A stretch of DNA of 64,000 nucleotides from Roseibium sp. TrichSKD4 (GCF_000148725.1 NZ_GL476320.1:555319-619318), one strand, 5' to 3'; shown: positions 1-10,575, counted from the stretch's first letter. Program-made: numbers and translations. The notes: generated by a model not told the origin, from the sequence alone.

Positions 1-3000
1 CGAAAACGATATGACGAAGCCGTGGCGGAACACGGGTTTCGCATCGTCAATCATCAGGTCGATGCAGACACCGTGTCGCCGCGCATATGCCTTGTATTTT
101 CTGAAAACCTGCCACGCGGCGCGGACCTGTCGCCTTACATCAAGGCAACCGGGGCCGGAACGTTGTCGGTCGAAACATCCGACAGTCAGATTTGCATTGA
201 TGGGGTTCAACACGGTGCGCGTTACAGCGTGACCGCCCGCAGCGGTTTGCCATCGGCAGACGGCGAGAAGCTGGAGAAACAGGCGCGCCTTTCGATCTAT
301 GTGCGAGACCGCGAACCTTCCGTCCGCTTCATCGGGCGTGCCTATGTGCTGCCTTCGGGCGGCGAACCGACAATCCCGATTATTTCGGTGAACACAACAG
401 AAGTGGAAACAAGCATCTACCGGATCGGAGACCGAGGCGTTGCCGATGCTGTACGAGATGGAAACTTCCTCAAACAACTGGCTGATTATCAGGCTAGCCA
501 AATTGAAGAAAAGCTGGGGGAGGCCGTTTGGTCCGGAACTGTTGAGACCGGCAGTGACCTGAACCGGGACGTGACCACGGCGATCCCGCTGTCTGAGATT
601 GGTCTGGACATAAAACCCGGCGTTTACGTTATGACAGCGCGCTCGCGCGCGGACACGAAAAACCGTTGGGGACCGCTGGCAACGCAGTGGTTTTTGGTGT
701 CTGATCTTGGGCTGAGTGCCTTGTCTGCAGATGACGGCATCACGGCGACCGTCCGCTCCCTTAATTCAGCAAAAGCCTTTGAAAGCACTCCGGTTCGGCT
801 TGTTGCCGTCAACAATGAGATTTTGGCAGAGACAACAACAGATAATCAGGGTGTAGCGCAGTTTTCTGCCGGTTTGACGCGGGGACTTGGTGGGCGAGCG
901 CCGGCGTTGCTGGTCGCAGAAACCGAAGATGGTGATTATGCTTTTCTGGATCTTCGCAAACCGGCATTTGATCTGTCAGATCGCGGTGTGGAAGGCCGTC
1001 CGGCTCCAGGTCCGCTGGATGTTTTCGCCTGGACGGACCGGGGTATCTACAAAGCGGGCGAAACTGTTCACGTTCAAGCTTTGCTGAGAACGCAAAAAGC
1101 TTCGGCGCAGTCCGGTCTGCCTTTAACTTTGAGAGTGTCCCGCCCGGATGGCGTAGAGCACCTCAAGACGGTTCTTCAAGACCGAGGGCTGGGTGGTTAT
1201 CTGCATGACCTCTCTCTAAGCCCGACCGCTCAGCAGGGCTTGTGGTCGTTTGAAATTCTAGCCGACCCAAGTGCACCGGCTCTGGCACGAAAGGACTTTC
1301 TGGTTGAGGATTATCAGCCGGAACGCGTTGATTACTCATTAAAAACCAAGGCGACCGCCTTCCGAACCGACGCACCAACGCCGATTTCAGTTGATGCGGA
1401 GTTTCTTTATGGAGCGCCGGCCAGCGGCCAAAAACTGCAAGGCACAATCAGCGTCAAGCCAACCCGATCTTTGCCGGATTACCCCGGCTATCAGTTTGGC
1501 ATGATCGACGATCAGGTTTTCCCGATTGGCAGCTCCCTTCCTGAGGGCTTGGTGACGGATGCAGAGGGAAAGCTGGAGTTCGGCCTCAGCCTGCCGAATG
1601 TTACGGAAACAACTGGGCTTTACAAAGCGGAAGTGACTTCTCGTTTGGTGGAAGCCGGTGGGCGCTATGTTGAGCGTCTGCTGGATATGCCTGTCGTCTC
1701 AAGAGGTGCCCGGATTGGAATCAAGCCCGATTTTGAAGATGGGGTGGACGAAGGCGGCCCAGCTGCCTTTTCGGTCATCGTGGTCGGAACAGACGGACAA
1801 ACTCAGGGCCAACAAGGCCTGAACTGGTCGCTCTACAAACTTGACCGTCAATACCAATGGTACATGACCGATGGCCGGTGGAAGTTTGAGCCGATCACCT
1901 CAACCCGGCGCGTGGCAAATGGTGAGCTTGGTGCAAACGCTGCAAGACCTGAACAATTGAGCGTCCCAGTCGAGTGGGGTGAATATCGCCTAGAAATCGT
2001 CTCGGAGCAGCTCGGCGCGGTCACCAGTGTTGAATTCTCCGCTGGTTGGTACACAGCAAGTGCCACATCTGACACGCCGGATTATCTGGACGTGGGGCTC
2101 GACAAGGAAACCTACACGCCGGGTGAGACTGCCAAGTTGCGGATTGTTCCGCAAATGCCGGGTGAGGTCACAGTTCAGGTAATCGCTGGCGGGGTTCAAA
2201 ACACACAAATTGTGACAGTCGGCTCGGACCCGGTGGAAGTTCCAATTGAGGTCACATCCGATTGGGGGGCAGGGGCCTATGTAACAGCCAATCTTGCACG
2301 GCCAATGGATTTGGAAGCGAGCCGGATGCCGTCTCGTGCCATCGGTCTCAGCTGGTTGAAGGTTGATCCGGGCGACCGCGTGCTTGACATCAATCTGGAT
2401 TTGCCGGAACGCATTTTGCTAGAGACCGAATTGGCGGTGCCGATTGAAATTGCCAATCTTGCGTCTGGTGAAGAGGCTTATGTGACAGTTGCTGCGGTAG
2501 ATGTCGGCATCTTGAACTTGACCCGGTTCGAAACACCAGCTCCAGACAAATGGTATTTCGGTCAACACCGATTGGGCGCTGACATGCGCGATCTTTATGG
2601 CCAGTTGATCGACAGAACACTTGGAACACGGGGCAGGGTGCGCTCTGGCGGCGATGGCGGTGCCATGCGCCTTGACGCGCCTCCACCGGATGAAGAGCCA
2701 GTTGCCCTGTTTTCTGGCGTTGTTGAAGTTGGAGCAGACGGAAAGGCGCTGGTTTCCTTCCAAATCCCCGATTTTAATGGCCGATTGAAACTTATGGGGG
2801 TGGCCTGGAGCAAGGATGGCGTTGGCCATGCGGAACAGGAAGTGGAAGTCCGCACGCCAGTTGTTGTGACAGCAACGGCGCCGCAGTTTCTCAGCCCTGA
2901 AGACACATCTCGTCTGGTGTTCGCAATCGACAATGTGGACGGAGCCGCGGGGCGTTACACCTTGTTGGTCTTGTCCGATGGTGGGGTCTCCTTTCCATCT

Positions 3001-4704
3001 CCAGACCTTGCAAACCGCACGCTGGAACTGGAAACCGGCAAGCGAGTTGATATTCGACTTCCGATAGCTGCCGGACGCACACTTGGCCGTTCCGAGATTG
3101 TTGCGAGATTGGATGGACCAAACGGTGAGCAGTTCAGCGAACGGGTCACCATTGACGTCAAGGATACGCAGCCGAATGTCGTGCGCCGGTCCCAACTTCA
3201 GCTCGCAGCCAATGGCAGCTTGACCCTTGATGCAGCTGTTCTTGATGGTCTGCGCCCACAAACCACACATGTCTCGGTCACAGCGGGTTTGTTTGGCCGG
3301 ATTGATGTTGGTGGATTGCTGACAGCCCTTGACCGGTATCCCTATGGCTGCACCGAGCAGACCACCAGTCAGGTTTTACCTCTGCTTTACTTGAGCTCCG
3401 TTGCCGAAAACGCTGGATTGGGCTCCGCTGGAGACCTTAAAGACAAGATTGAAGTCGGCATACAGCGCATTTTGGCCAATCAATCGGCGAGCGGTTCTTT
3501 CGGACTCTGGAACAGTTACTCAACGGGAGACGGCTGGCTCGACGCTTACGTGACCGACGCCTTGAGTCGTGCAAAGGAGCAGGGGTTTGCTGTGCCGGAA
3601 AGGGCGCTCCAATCTGCCCTTGATAATCTGGAAAACCGTCTCGCTTATGCCAGCGATTTCACCAAGGGCGGCGAAGACATTGGCTACGCGCTTTATGTTC
3701 TGGCGCGAAACGGCAGAGCGACGATTGGCGACCTGCGCTATTATCTCGACGCCAAGTTGAACGCTTTTTCCACCCCTCTGGCCAAGGCGCAAGTTGCGGC
3801 TGGTCTGGCGCTCTACGGCGAACAGGAGCGGGCAATGATCGGTTTCGATGCCGCTGTTTCAGCTTTGCAAACGGATGGTAACACCGGATACCGCTCCGAC
3901 TATGGCTCGCCCCTTCGCGATGATGCCGGGGTCGTCAGCTATATCGCCGGAACGCTCAATGATGCGCCGCTGGTGAACCGTGCTGTTTCCGTTCTTGAGA
4001 CCCATCAGGAAAATACGGCTTCTTATTCAACGCAGGACATGGCCTGGCTTCTGCTTGCGGCAAAGGAGCTTCAGAACGGGGCTGCAACGGCGGCGCTGTC
4101 CGTAAACGGTCAATCCGCGAACGGGCGCATTGCGTGGTCGTTTGACGGATCGGACTTGTCGGCCAACCCGGTGCAGTTTGAAAATGGCTCAACAGACGGT
4201 TTGGATCTTCTTGTTTCTGTCAGTGGCCAGCCGCACGTTCCGGAACCTGCAGGTGGTAAGGATTACGCCATTGAACGCGCACTTTATGATCTGGATGGTA
4301 ACAAGATTGAGGGCAACCTTCTTCCGCTGAACAAACGCATTGCCGTTGTCGTCACGGTCCGGGCCTTGAGTGAACAAGCTGGACGTTTGATGGTTGTTGA
4401 TCGTGTGCCCGCCGGGTTTGCTATCGATAATCCCCGTCTCGTTCGTTCCGGCGATGTTGGCGGCATGTCTTTCCTCGACACCATTGATCGACCACAGCAT
4501 ATTGCTTTTCATCCGGACCGTGTGGAAGCGGCCATCGATCAAACGCAGACGAGCGGCAAAACCCTGACCTTCGCTTATCTGGCGCGCACTGTGGTGCCAG
4601 GTACTTACAGTCATCCACCTGCAACGGTAGAGGATATGTACCGTCCCGATCGGCGTGCGAACACGGACACCAAACGAATCGAGATCGTTGGGCCAGACCG
4701 CTAA
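1..4704 (+). CDS. Bacterial alpha-2-macroglobulin family protein, 5' end outside window
   Basis: The reading frame is open from base 1, so this is the C-terminal ~1567 codons of a larger protein. Bacterial alpha-2-macroglobulins are periplasmic or lipid-anchored protease traps. The thioester motif CTEQ is intact inside YPYGCTEQTT, with the Cys codon at 3349-3351, so the trap should be of the thioester-forming class. Earlier segments look like repeated macroglobulin beta-sandwich domains (for example the part around GRAYVLPSGGEP), and the region after the thioester is the helical thioester domain followed by the receptor-binding-like C terminus. The stop is followed within a few bases by pbpC; this pair (yfhM-pbpC type) is widely conserved and is thought to protect and repair the envelope after breach. 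A GTG at 22 is only an internal codon; the true start and any signal peptide lie upstream of the window. Confidence 0.93.
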   Translation, partial: RKRYDEAVAEHGFRIVNHQVDADTVSPRICLVFSENLPRGADLSPYIKATGAGTLSVETSDSQICIDGVQHGARYSVTARSGLPSADGEKLEKQARLSIYVRDREPSVRFIGRAYVLPSGGEPTIPIISVNTTEVETSIYRIGDRGVADAVRDGNFLKQLADYQASQIEEKLGEAVWSGTVETGSDLNRDVTTAIPLSEIGLDIKPGVYVMTARSRADTKNRWGPLATQWFLVSDLGLSALSADDGITATVRSLNSAKAFESTPVRLVAVNNEILAETTTDNQGVAQFSAGLTRGLGGRAPALLVAETEDGDYAFLDLRKPAFDLSDRGVEGRPAPGPLDVFAWTDRGIYKAGETVHVQALLRTQKASAQSGLPLTLRVSRPDGVEHLKTVLQDRGLGGYLHDLSLSPTAQQGLWSFEILADPSAPALARKDFLVEDYQPERVDYSLKTKATAFRTDAPTPISVDAEFLYGAPASGQKLQGTISVKPTRSLPDYPGYQFGMIDDQVFPIGSSLPEGLVTDAEGKLEFGLSLPNVTETTGLYKAEVTSRLVEAGGRYVERLLDMPVVSRGARIGIKPDFEDGVDEGGPAAFSVIVVGTDGQTQGQQGLNWSLYKLDRQYQWYMTDGRWKFEPITSTRRVANGELGANAARPEQLSVPVEWGEYRLEIVSEQLGAVTSVEFSAGWYTASATSDTPDYLDVGLDKETYTPGETAKLRIVPQMPGEVTVQVIAGGVQNTQIVTVGSDPVEVPIEVTSDWGAGAYVTANLARPMDLEASRMPSRAIGLSWLKVDPGDRVLDINLDLPERILLETELAVPIEIANLASGEEAYVTVAAVDVGILNLTRFETPAPDKWYFGQHRLGADMRDLYGQLIDRTLGTRGRVRSGGDGGAMRLDAPPPDEEPVALFSGVVEVGADGKALVSFQIPDFNGRLKLMGVAWSKDGVGHAEQEVEVRTPVVVTATAPQFLSPEDTSRLVFAIDNVDGAAGRYTLLVLSDGGVSFPSPDLANRTLELETGKRVDIRLPIAAGRTLGRSEIVARLDGPNGEQFSERVTIDVKDTQPNVVRRSQLQLAANGSLTLDAAVLDGLRPQTTHVSVTAGLFGRIDVGGLLTALDRYPYGCTEQTTSQVLPLLYLSSVAENAGLGSAGDLKDKIEVGIQRILANQSASGSFGLWNSYSTGDGWLDAYVTDALSRAKEQGFAVPERALQSALDNLENRLAYASDFTKGGEDIGYALYVLARNGRATIGDLRYYLDAKLNAFSTPLAKAQVAAGLALYGEQERAMIGFDAAVSALQTDGNTGYRSDYGSPLRDDAGVVSYIAGTLNDAPLVNRAVSVLETHQENTASYSTQDMAWLLLAAKELQNGAATAALSVNGQSANGRIAWSFDGSDLSANPVQFENGSTDGLDLLVSVSGQPHVPEPAGGKDYAIERALYDLDGNKIEGNLLPLNKRIAVVVTVRALSEQAGRLMVVDRVPAGFAIDNPRLVRSGDVGGMSFLDTIDRPQHIAFHPDRVEAAIDQTQTSGKTLTFAYLARTVVPGTYSHPPATVEDMYRPDRRANTDTKRIEIVGPDR

Positions 4705-4710
4705 CTTGTG

Positions 4711-6846
4711 ATGGCGATCATGAAGAACCGATCCGAGGGGAAAAAGCGGGGAAGGCGCCGCTTGTTGGTTGGCTGCGGTGTCATCTGCTTGCTGTTAGGG
4801 GGCGCAGCGGGGCTCAAGCTGCGCTCCGATTACAAGTCAGCCTTTGCTTTTCTGGATCGAGTGGAAAGTTTGGTTTCCCCCGTTGTTCTTGATCGAAACG
4901 ACCACTTGCTGCGGGCCTTTTTGAGCAAGGATGAAAAATGGCGGCTGCCGGTCAAAGTCGCAGATATTGATCCGAAATATTTTGATCTGCTCATGGCTTA
5001 TGAAGACCGCCGCTTTCGCCAGCATAATGGCGTCGACATGCGGGCCATTCTCCGGTCAACTTTTCAACTGGTAAGCAACAGACGGGTCGTCTCGGGTGGG
5101 TCCACGCTGACAATGCAGGTCGCAAGACTGATGTCAGAGGAGGGAACGCGCAGCCTTTCTGGCAAGTACCACCAGATCTTGCGAGCATTGGCACTCGAAT
5201 CAGAATTCAGCAAAGACGAGATCCTGACCCTCTATTCCATGCGCGCGCCATTTGGAGGGAATCTGGAGGGAGTGCGCGCTGCCTCGCTTGTCTGGTTTGG
5301 CAAGGAACCAACCCGTTTGACCTTGGCAGAAGCCGCTCTGCTCGTCGCCGTTCCGCAATCACCTGCCGCCCGACGTCCGGATCGATTCCCCGAAAATGCG
5401 AAAGCTGCTCGTGATCGGGTACTCGATAGGGCGTTGCAATTGGGAACACTGACAGAAGAAGCAGTCTTGGCAGCCAAGCGGGAGCGTTTGCCGAAACTTT
5501 GGCGGAAAATGCCCCAACTGGCAGCCCATCGCGCCAGACAGGCGTTAGTTGACCAACCCGATCAGGTGGTACATCGCCTGACCTTGGACCGTGAGCTCCA
5601 AACTGCCTTGGAATCACTGGCGCGCCAACAGGCAGAAAAGCTGGATAGGAAGTCATCTCTTGCCATTCTGGTCGCCGATCATCAGAAAGGCGAAATTCTT
5701 GCAGCCGTCGGTTCACCCAACCTCCATGATAGGCAGCGGCAAGGGCATGTGGACATGACGCAAGCCGTCCGTTCTCCGGGGTCCACGCTGAAGCCCTATA
5801 TATATGGAGTCGCTTTTGAGGAGCGTTTGGCCCACCCGGAAAGCCTGATTGTTGACAAGCCAGTTGACTTTGCCGGTTATCGGCCAACCAATTTTGAACA
5901 AGGTTTCCAAGGCGCGGTGACAGTGCGCCAGGCGCTTCAACGGTCTTTGAACACGCCTGCTGTCCAACTTCTCCAAGCAGTTGGACCTGCACACCTCCTC
6001 GCAAGGCTTAAACGTGGCGGGTTGAAACCGGCGTTACCCGGTCAGGGTGCAGTTGGCCTGGCGCTAGGGCTCGGCGGCGTCGGCGTTCGCCTTGAGGATC
6101 TCGTCAGGCTTTATGCCGGGTTGGCCCAATTGGGGCAGCCGATCGACCTCTCTATATATAATGACAGGAATACCGCCGCTGCGGCGCTGCCCGCAAAACG
6201 ACCGTTTCTGGAAGAAGGAGCGGCCTGGCAGGTGCTCGACATTTTGTCCGGGAGCGAGCAATTGCATGCCGCTGAAACTAATGCCATCGCATATAAGACC
6301 GGAACGTCTTATGGATACCGCGATGCATGGTCCATTGGAGTAGATGGTCGATACGTTGTTGGTGTTTGGGTTGGGCGGCCGGATGGATCACCTGTGCCGG
6401 GACAGACAGGTGCGCAAACAGCTACGCCGGTACTTCAGGCCGCTTTTCAACTTGTCTCACCTGAGAGTGCGCCTTTGCCGCTAAAGCCGGATAGCGTGAT
6501 CGACGCTGTTACATCTGATTTGCCTATGCCGCTGCAGTTCGCTCGAACGCACTCAGCCGATGCAACCCCTGAAACGGCGTCCAATCTGGAAATCGTTTTC
6601 CCCCCAAACGGAGCAACGCTGGAGTTGGGGGGGAATCAGAACGAACAACCGCAAAACCCCATCATCCTCAAAATTGAGGGCGGGAAACGTCCCTTTTCGC
6701 TTTTGGCTGATGGACGCGTTATCGATTCCGATCAGTCCCGTTTTTCCCGGCAAATCAGATACCAGTCTTCTGAAGTCGGAGTTACCTCACTGGCCATCAT
6801 CGACAGCTTGGGCAACACGGCCTCTGTCCGAATCTCCATTCAGTGA
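4711..6846 (+). CDS. pbpC: Penicillin-binding protein 1C (bifunctional transglycosylase/transpeptidase)
   Basis: Class A penicillin-binding protein of the PbpC type, polymerising glycan strands and (by family) perhaps cross-linking them in the periplasm. An N-terminal basic stretch and one membrane helix (about residues 15-35) anchor it. The glycosyltransferase 51 domain shows EDRRF near residue 98 and GGSTLTMQVARL further on. The transpeptidase domain has the SxxK motif STLK at residues 358-361 and KTGTS at 529-533, so both active sites look intact. The C-terminal ~90 residues match the BiPBP_C extension typical of PBP1C. It starts 6 bases after the macroglobulin stop; GTG at 4708, ATG at 4711 and ATG at 4720 are all possible and none has a strong ribosome site. 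I chose the first ATG. It is very probably co-transcribed with the macroglobulin gene. Confidence 0.93.
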   Translation: MAIMKNRSEGKKRGRRRLLVGCGVICLLLGGAAGLKLRSDYKSAFAFLDRVESLVSPVVLDRNDHLLRAFLSKDEKWRLPVKVADIDPKYFDLLMAYEDRRFRQHNGVDMRAILRSTFQLVSNRRVVSGGSTLTMQVARLMSEEGTRSLSGKYHQILRALALESEFSKDEILTLYSMRAPFGGNLEGVRAASLVWFGKEPTRLTLAEAALLVAVPQSPAARRPDRFPENAKAARDRVLDRALQLGTLTEEAVLAAKRERLPKLWRKMPQLAAHRARQALVDQPDQVVHRLTLDRELQTALESLARQQAEKLDRKSSLAILVADHQKGEILAAVGSPNLHDRQRQGHVDMTQAVRSPGSTLKPYIYGVAFEERLAHPESLIVDKPVDFAGYRPTNFEQGFQGAVTVRQALQRSLNTPAVQLLQAVGPAHLLARLKRGGLKPALPGQGAVGLALGLGGVGVRLEDLVRLYAGLAQLGQPIDLSIYNDRNTAAAALPAKRPFLEEGAAWQVLDILSGSEQLHAAETNAIAYKTGTSYGYRDAWSIGVDGRYVVGVWVGRPDGSPVPGQTGAQTATPVLQAAFQLVSPESAPLPLKPDSVIDAVTSDLPMPLQFARTHSADATPETASNLEIVFPPNGATLELGGNQNEQPQNPIILKIEGGKRPFSLLADGRVIDSDQSRFSRQIRYQSSEVGVTSLAIIDSLGNTASVRISIQ

Positions 6847-7280
6847 AGACACGGAACTGCGGAAAATCCTTGAGGTTTGGCCGTAAATGTAGCCGATGAG
6901 GCGCGTTCGATTCTGAAATCTGGCGTGCAGGCCGGAGCCGAAGTCCCTGCAATTGCTTTCCAAATTGTGGATGAAATGCGGCGAAATCGCCTCAAGTCTT
7001 ACCAAGTTATTACCAGGGGCACCCAATTCTGTGACATTCCTACCACACCGCATCCCAAAGGATGCCGATCCAGCCTCACAACGTCACTTCGATGTTGAAC
7101 CGCAAATCCGGATGGGTATGGTCACTTCTGCGAGCGGCTCACGGGCCGCACTGCTTTGCCCACTCGGAATTAGATCCTCCGGTCGGGGCCAAAGACAGAG
7201 AAATTCGCGGGGAAACGATTTTGCATCAGGCAAAAGCCAAAAAGCAAAATCTGATAGAATTGACTGATTGGAGGTCAGAT
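6847..7280. other. Intergenic region and porin leader
   Basis: This 434-base stretch holds no gene I can support; an open frame running through it into the porin from 7062 has no homology-like content before the porin signal peptide. The last ~60 bases are A-rich (around 7220-7265) and should carry the porin promoter and 5' leader, but I could not place a well-spaced -35/-10 pair. A strong ribosome site, GGAGG at 7270-7274, precedes the porin ATG. Confidence 0.6.
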
Positions 7281-8411
7281 ATGAACTTTAAGGGCTTGAT
7301 GCTCGCAGCCGCTGCAGCCACTGCTGCTACCGGCGCTTCCGCTGCAGATCTTCCGGTAGCTCCGGAGCCGGTCGACTACGTAAAAGTTTGTGACGCATAC
7401 GGCGCTCGCTTCTTCTACATCCCGGGGACAGACACCTGCCTCCGCGTTGGTGGTCGTGTTCGTGCACAGGTTAACTCCGGCAACTTCGCTGACCGTGACG
7501 ACGCTAACCGCGACGGTTTCAGCGCACACGCTGACGACGGCATCGACATGAACGCCGAAGGTTACCTGTACCTCGACAGCCGTACGTCCACTGAATTCGG
7601 TCTTCTGCGGACTTACACAGAAATCGAAGTTGAGTCCGACAACGACGTTTCTCTCGGCAAGGCATTCATCCAGTGGGGTGGTGTCACTGCTGGTCATGCA
7701 ACGTCTTTCTTTGACTTCTTCACTGGTCAGGTTTTCGTAGGTTCTGTTGGCCGTAACTGGTCCGACGCAACAACCAACCTGTTCGCTTACACCGCTGCTT
7801 TCGGCAACGGCTTCTCTGCAACGATCTCTCTCGAAGATGGTCGCGTGCGTGAATCTGGTGACTACGGCGGAACTCGCTACCCGGATCTCGTTGCTAACCT
7901 GCGCGTGGACCAAGGTTGGGGTTCTGCTCAGCTTTCTGGTGCCGTTCACCACGTGAACCCAGCAGACGTTACCGCTAAGGGTGACACAGGTTGGGCTGTT
8001 GGCGGTGGTGTCATCATCAACCTGCCGATGCTGTCTTCTGCATCCAACATTGCTTTCCAAGCTCAGTACGCAGATGGTGCCCTGTCCTACATCGGTGCTC
8101 CGAACAGCACTGCCGACTACGACGCAACTGGTGGAACAACCAAAACCAACAAGGGTTACGCTCTTTCCGCTGGTATCTACCACGAAATCGGCAACATTGG
8201 TCTCGCACTTGACGGTTCTTATGCTGACGTTGACGTAGCTAACAACGGCAACGACGTTTCCCGTTGGGCTGTCGACGGTTCCGTACAGTGGGAGCCGGTC
8301 TCCGGTCTCCAACTCGGTGTTGACATGGGCTATGCGAACACAGACATCGATAACACCACTGGTGATCTCGATGAGTGGAAAGCTGGCTTCCGTATGCAGC
8401 GCACTTTCTAA
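7281..8411 (+). CDS. Outer-membrane porin, Omp2b/Rhizobiales type
   Basis: A 376-residue outer-membrane porin forming a trimeric general diffusion channel. Residues 1-22 are a classic signal peptide ending in ASA-A, and the mature protein opens with the family block DLPVAPEPVDYVKVCDAYG and a CxxYG/CLRVGGRVR region with the two cysteines conserved in this family. The C terminus ends in Phe (MQRTF), the beta-barrel assembly signal. The start at 7281 has GGAGG five to seven bases upstream and directly precedes the signal peptide; the longer frame from 7062 is not used. Codon choice is strongly biased (mostly GTT, GCT, GAC, CTG/CTC), unlike its neighbours, as expected for one of the most expressed genes in the cell. 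It is monocistronic, with its own terminator 27 bases after the stop. Confidence 0.95.
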   Translation: MNFKGLMLAAAAATAATGASAADLPVAPEPVDYVKVCDAYGARFFYIPGTDTCLRVGGRVRAQVNSGNFADRDDANRDGFSAHADDGIDMNAEGYLYLDSRTSTEFGLLRTYTEIEVESDNDVSLGKAFIQWGGVTAGHATSFFDFFTGQVFVGSVGRNWSDATTNLFAYTAAFGNGFSATISLEDGRVRESGDYGGTRYPDLVANLRVDQGWGSAQLSGAVHHVNPADVTAKGDTGWAVGGGVIINLPMLSSASNIAFQAQYADGALSYIGAPNSTADYDATGGTTKTNKGYALSAGIYHEIGNIGLALDGSYADVDVANNGNDVSRWAVDGSVQWEPVSGLQLGVDMGYANTDIDNTTGDLDEWKAGFRMQRTF

Positions 8412-8437
8412 GTTAATCTCTTAATCGAGATGAACGG

Positions 8438-8470
8438 GAAAACCCGGCGGAAACGTCGGGTTTTCTTTTT
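8438..8470 (+). terminator. Rho-independent terminator of the porin gene
   Basis: The stem AAAACCCGGCG pairs with CGTCGGGTTTT (one G-T pair) around a GAAA tetraloop and runs into TTTTCTTTTT. This is a textbook intrinsic terminator directly after the porin stop. Confidence 0.9.
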
Positions 8471-8529
8471 GTTGTTAGAGTGACTGCATATTGGTTCAGC
8501 TATCCAGCATATTGACGTATTCGTGACGA

Positions 8530-9450
8530 CTAGTCAGCTGATGACTTCAATAGGCGTGTAATCGCTTGCTGCGAATAATTATCCCATAGCAAGGGCGCGT
8601 GGCCCTCGGCCGGAATGGTCAAACTATCGGTGTCAGTATGCCGTTCGATCATTCGAGTGAGCGTTTCTTCCGACAGAAGGTCAGAATGCTGGCCGCGCAG
8701 GATTAGAAGTTTGCGGTCTTTTAGCCCATCAAAAACAGGCCAAAGATCGGGGAAGATGTCATGGTCTTCCAACCCATCCAGCTGATGGCGAAGCGCAGGG
8801 TCGTAATCAAGCACAACATGCCCGTCTCTTTCACTCGCCAACTGATGGGAAAAACGAAGCCAGTCCGCTTGGTCTAAAGCCAGAAATTGGGCGCCAAGAC
8901 CAGCTTTGAGGTGGTTCGTGAGATGGTCCCAGCTTTCAAACCTCATCTTTTGCCCAATGCTGTCGCGAATACGAAGCAGTGAGGCGAGAGGGATATCGGG
9001 GCCGATATCATTCAAAATGACAGCGGGCATTCGCGTTTTATCATAGCGATGTGCCATCGCCATAGCGTGTAGTCCGCCGCGGGATGTTCCCAAAAGGGCA
9101 AAGCGCTCCAGTTTCAAATGAGAAATGGCGGCGTCAATGTCTGTGCCTTCGACCGCAATCGTATAGTTTTCCCACTTGGGGTCCCAATCACTCCGGCCTC
9201 GGCCGCGATAGTCCAAAGCGTAAACAGCCACACCACTTTGTTGCAGATGCCGAGCAATGGCGTCGAAGTCTCTGGTATTGCGGGATAAACCGGGAAGACA
9301 AAGCATGGGCAACTGGTTTGAATGATTGGAGACCAGCCAATGAACGCCTGCCAAGGTCAGCCCATCTTCAGAGCGCCAGGTAAAGAAACGCGGCCCAAGC
9401 AGATTGGATGATGAAGATTCTTCGCCAGCTTCAATGTCTAACCCACTCAT
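8530..9450 (-). CDS. Alpha/beta hydrolase
   Basis: A 306-residue cytoplasmic alpha/beta-hydrolase fold protein of unknown substrate. The oxyanion/HG region is in the part LPMLCLPGLSRNTRDF, the nucleophile elbow is GTSRGG (Ser nucleophile), and a late GHAPLLW supplies the catalytic His. These are typical of the esterase/lipase-like group that includes MhpC and PcaD relatives. I placed the start at 9450 (MSGLDIEAG) because AGAGGG lies just upstream; the frame extends 15 codons further to 9495 without a good ribosome site. It is transcribed away from dapA and stands alone. Confidence 0.82.
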   Translation of the reverse strand: MSGLDIEAGEESSSSNLLGPRFFTWRSEDGLTLAGVHWLVSNHSNQLPMLCLPGLSRNTRDFDAIARHLQQSGVAVYALDYRGRGRSDWDPKWENYTIAVEGTDIDAAISHLKLERFALLGTSRGGLHAMAMAHRYDKTRMPAVILNDIGPDIPLASLLRIRDSIGQKMRFESWDHLTNHLKAGLGAQFLALDQADWLRFSHQLASERDGHVVLDYDPALRHQLDGLEDHDIFPDLWPVFDGLKDRKLLILRGQHSDLLSEETLTRMIERHTDTDSLTIPAEGHAPLLWDNYSQQAITRLLKSSAD

Positions 9451-9688
9451 AAAGGACCCTCTACATTCTAATGACGAAACAATTTTCGACAGCATAGCCT
9501 AGGAAAATCCTGTCCATTTCGCCAGTGATAGCCTTATCGAGGTGATTGAAAATCCTTAAATGCAGGTGACATAGAAAAAGGCTGTCTGTTTGGTCTGTTA
9601 CCCATTGCCGATGGTTCGACGGGACAGTATTGTCTGCGCCGGTTGATACCAATTGAAAATCCAAATGAAAGACCCAAGGAAACCGAAG

Positions 9689-10567
9689 ATGTTTAGAGGA
9701 TCGATTCCAGCGCTGATTACGCCGTTCAAGGACGGGGCGCTTGATGAGAAACGGTTTCAGGACTTTGTGGACTGGCAGATAAAAGAGGGCAGCCACGGTC
9801 TTGTTCCGGTTGGAACGACCGGTGAAAGCCCAACCCTCAGCCACGATGAACATAAGCGTGTTGTCGAACTGTGCATTGAAACAGCCAATGGCCGGGTACC
9901 TGTCATCGCCGGTGCCGGTTCGAACAATACACGCGAAGCCATTGATCTCGCCCAGCATGCCGAAAAGGCAGGTGCGGATGCGGTTCTGGTTGTAACGCCT
10001 TACTATAACAAGCCAAATCAGGCAGGTCTTAAGGCGCATTACAAGGCGATTGATGATGCAATCGGTGTTCCGATCATCATCTACAATATTCCAGGGCGGT
10101 CGGTGATCGACATGACGCCGGAGACGATGGCCGAGATTTATCGCGACTGTAAGAATGTCATTGGCGTCAAGGATGCAACGGCAAATCTGGCAACAGCAAG
10201 CCGTCAGCGCCACCTGTGCGGCCCGGACTTCGTTCAGCTATCCGGTGAAGACATTACGGCCCTTGGCTTCAACGCCCATGGCGGGGTCGGGTGTATCTCC
10301 GTTACCGCGAACATAGCACCACGTCTTTGCTCGCAGTTTCAGGACGCCTGTACGGCCGGTGACTATGCCAAGGCTCTAGAAATTCAGGACAAACTGGCAC
10401 CTTTACATCGTGCAATCTTCATTGAACCAAATCCGACGGGCACGAAATATGCCCTGTCGCTGCTTGGCAAGATTGACGAGGAACTGCGCTTGCCGCTGGT
10501 GCCGATTTCAGATGCAACGCGGCAGGAAGTCCGTGATGCGATGATCCACGCGGGTTTGATCAACTGA
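9689..10567 (+). CDS. dapA: 4-hydroxy-tetrahydrodipicolinate synthase
   Basis: DapA condenses pyruvate with aspartate-semialdehyde in the first committed step of lysine and diaminopimelate synthesis. The 292-residue length is standard. Catalytic residues match the E. coli enzyme: Thr44 and Thr45 in VGTTGE, Tyr106 in TPYYNKP, Tyr132 and Arg137 in IYNIPGRS, and the Schiff-base Lys161 in GVKDAT. The start at 9689 (MFRGSIPAL) has AAGGA upstream and gives the normal N terminus; the frame opens earlier at 9653 but those codons are not conserved in the family. It is followed by smpB after a 48-base gap containing a hairpin. Confidence 0.97.
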   Translation: MFRGSIPALITPFKDGALDEKRFQDFVDWQIKEGSHGLVPVGTTGESPTLSHDEHKRVVELCIETANGRVPVIAGAGSNNTREAIDLAQHAEKAGADAVLVVTPYYNKPNQAGLKAHYKAIDDAIGVPIIIYNIPGRSVIDMTPETMAEIYRDCKNVIGVKDATANLATASRQRHLCGPDFVQLSGEDITALGFNAHGGVGCISVTANIAPRLCSQFQDACTAGDYAKALEIQDKLAPLHRAIFIEPNPTGTKYALSLLGKIDEELRLPLVPISDATRQEVRDAMIHAGLIN

Positions 10568-10575
10568 CGCGCTTG

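Noticed and set aside
11-232. Short plus-strand frame at the window start
   Set aside because: Out of frame with the alpha-2-macroglobulin coding sequence and without homology-like features.
2419-3270. 283-codon minus-strand frame inside the alpha-2-macroglobulin gene
   Set aside because: Shadow of the conserved plus-strand gene with low-complexity composition.
7275-8312. 345-codon open frame on the minus strand opposite the porin
   Set aside because: A side effect of the porin's extreme codon bias; no signal peptide, family motif or ribosome site.
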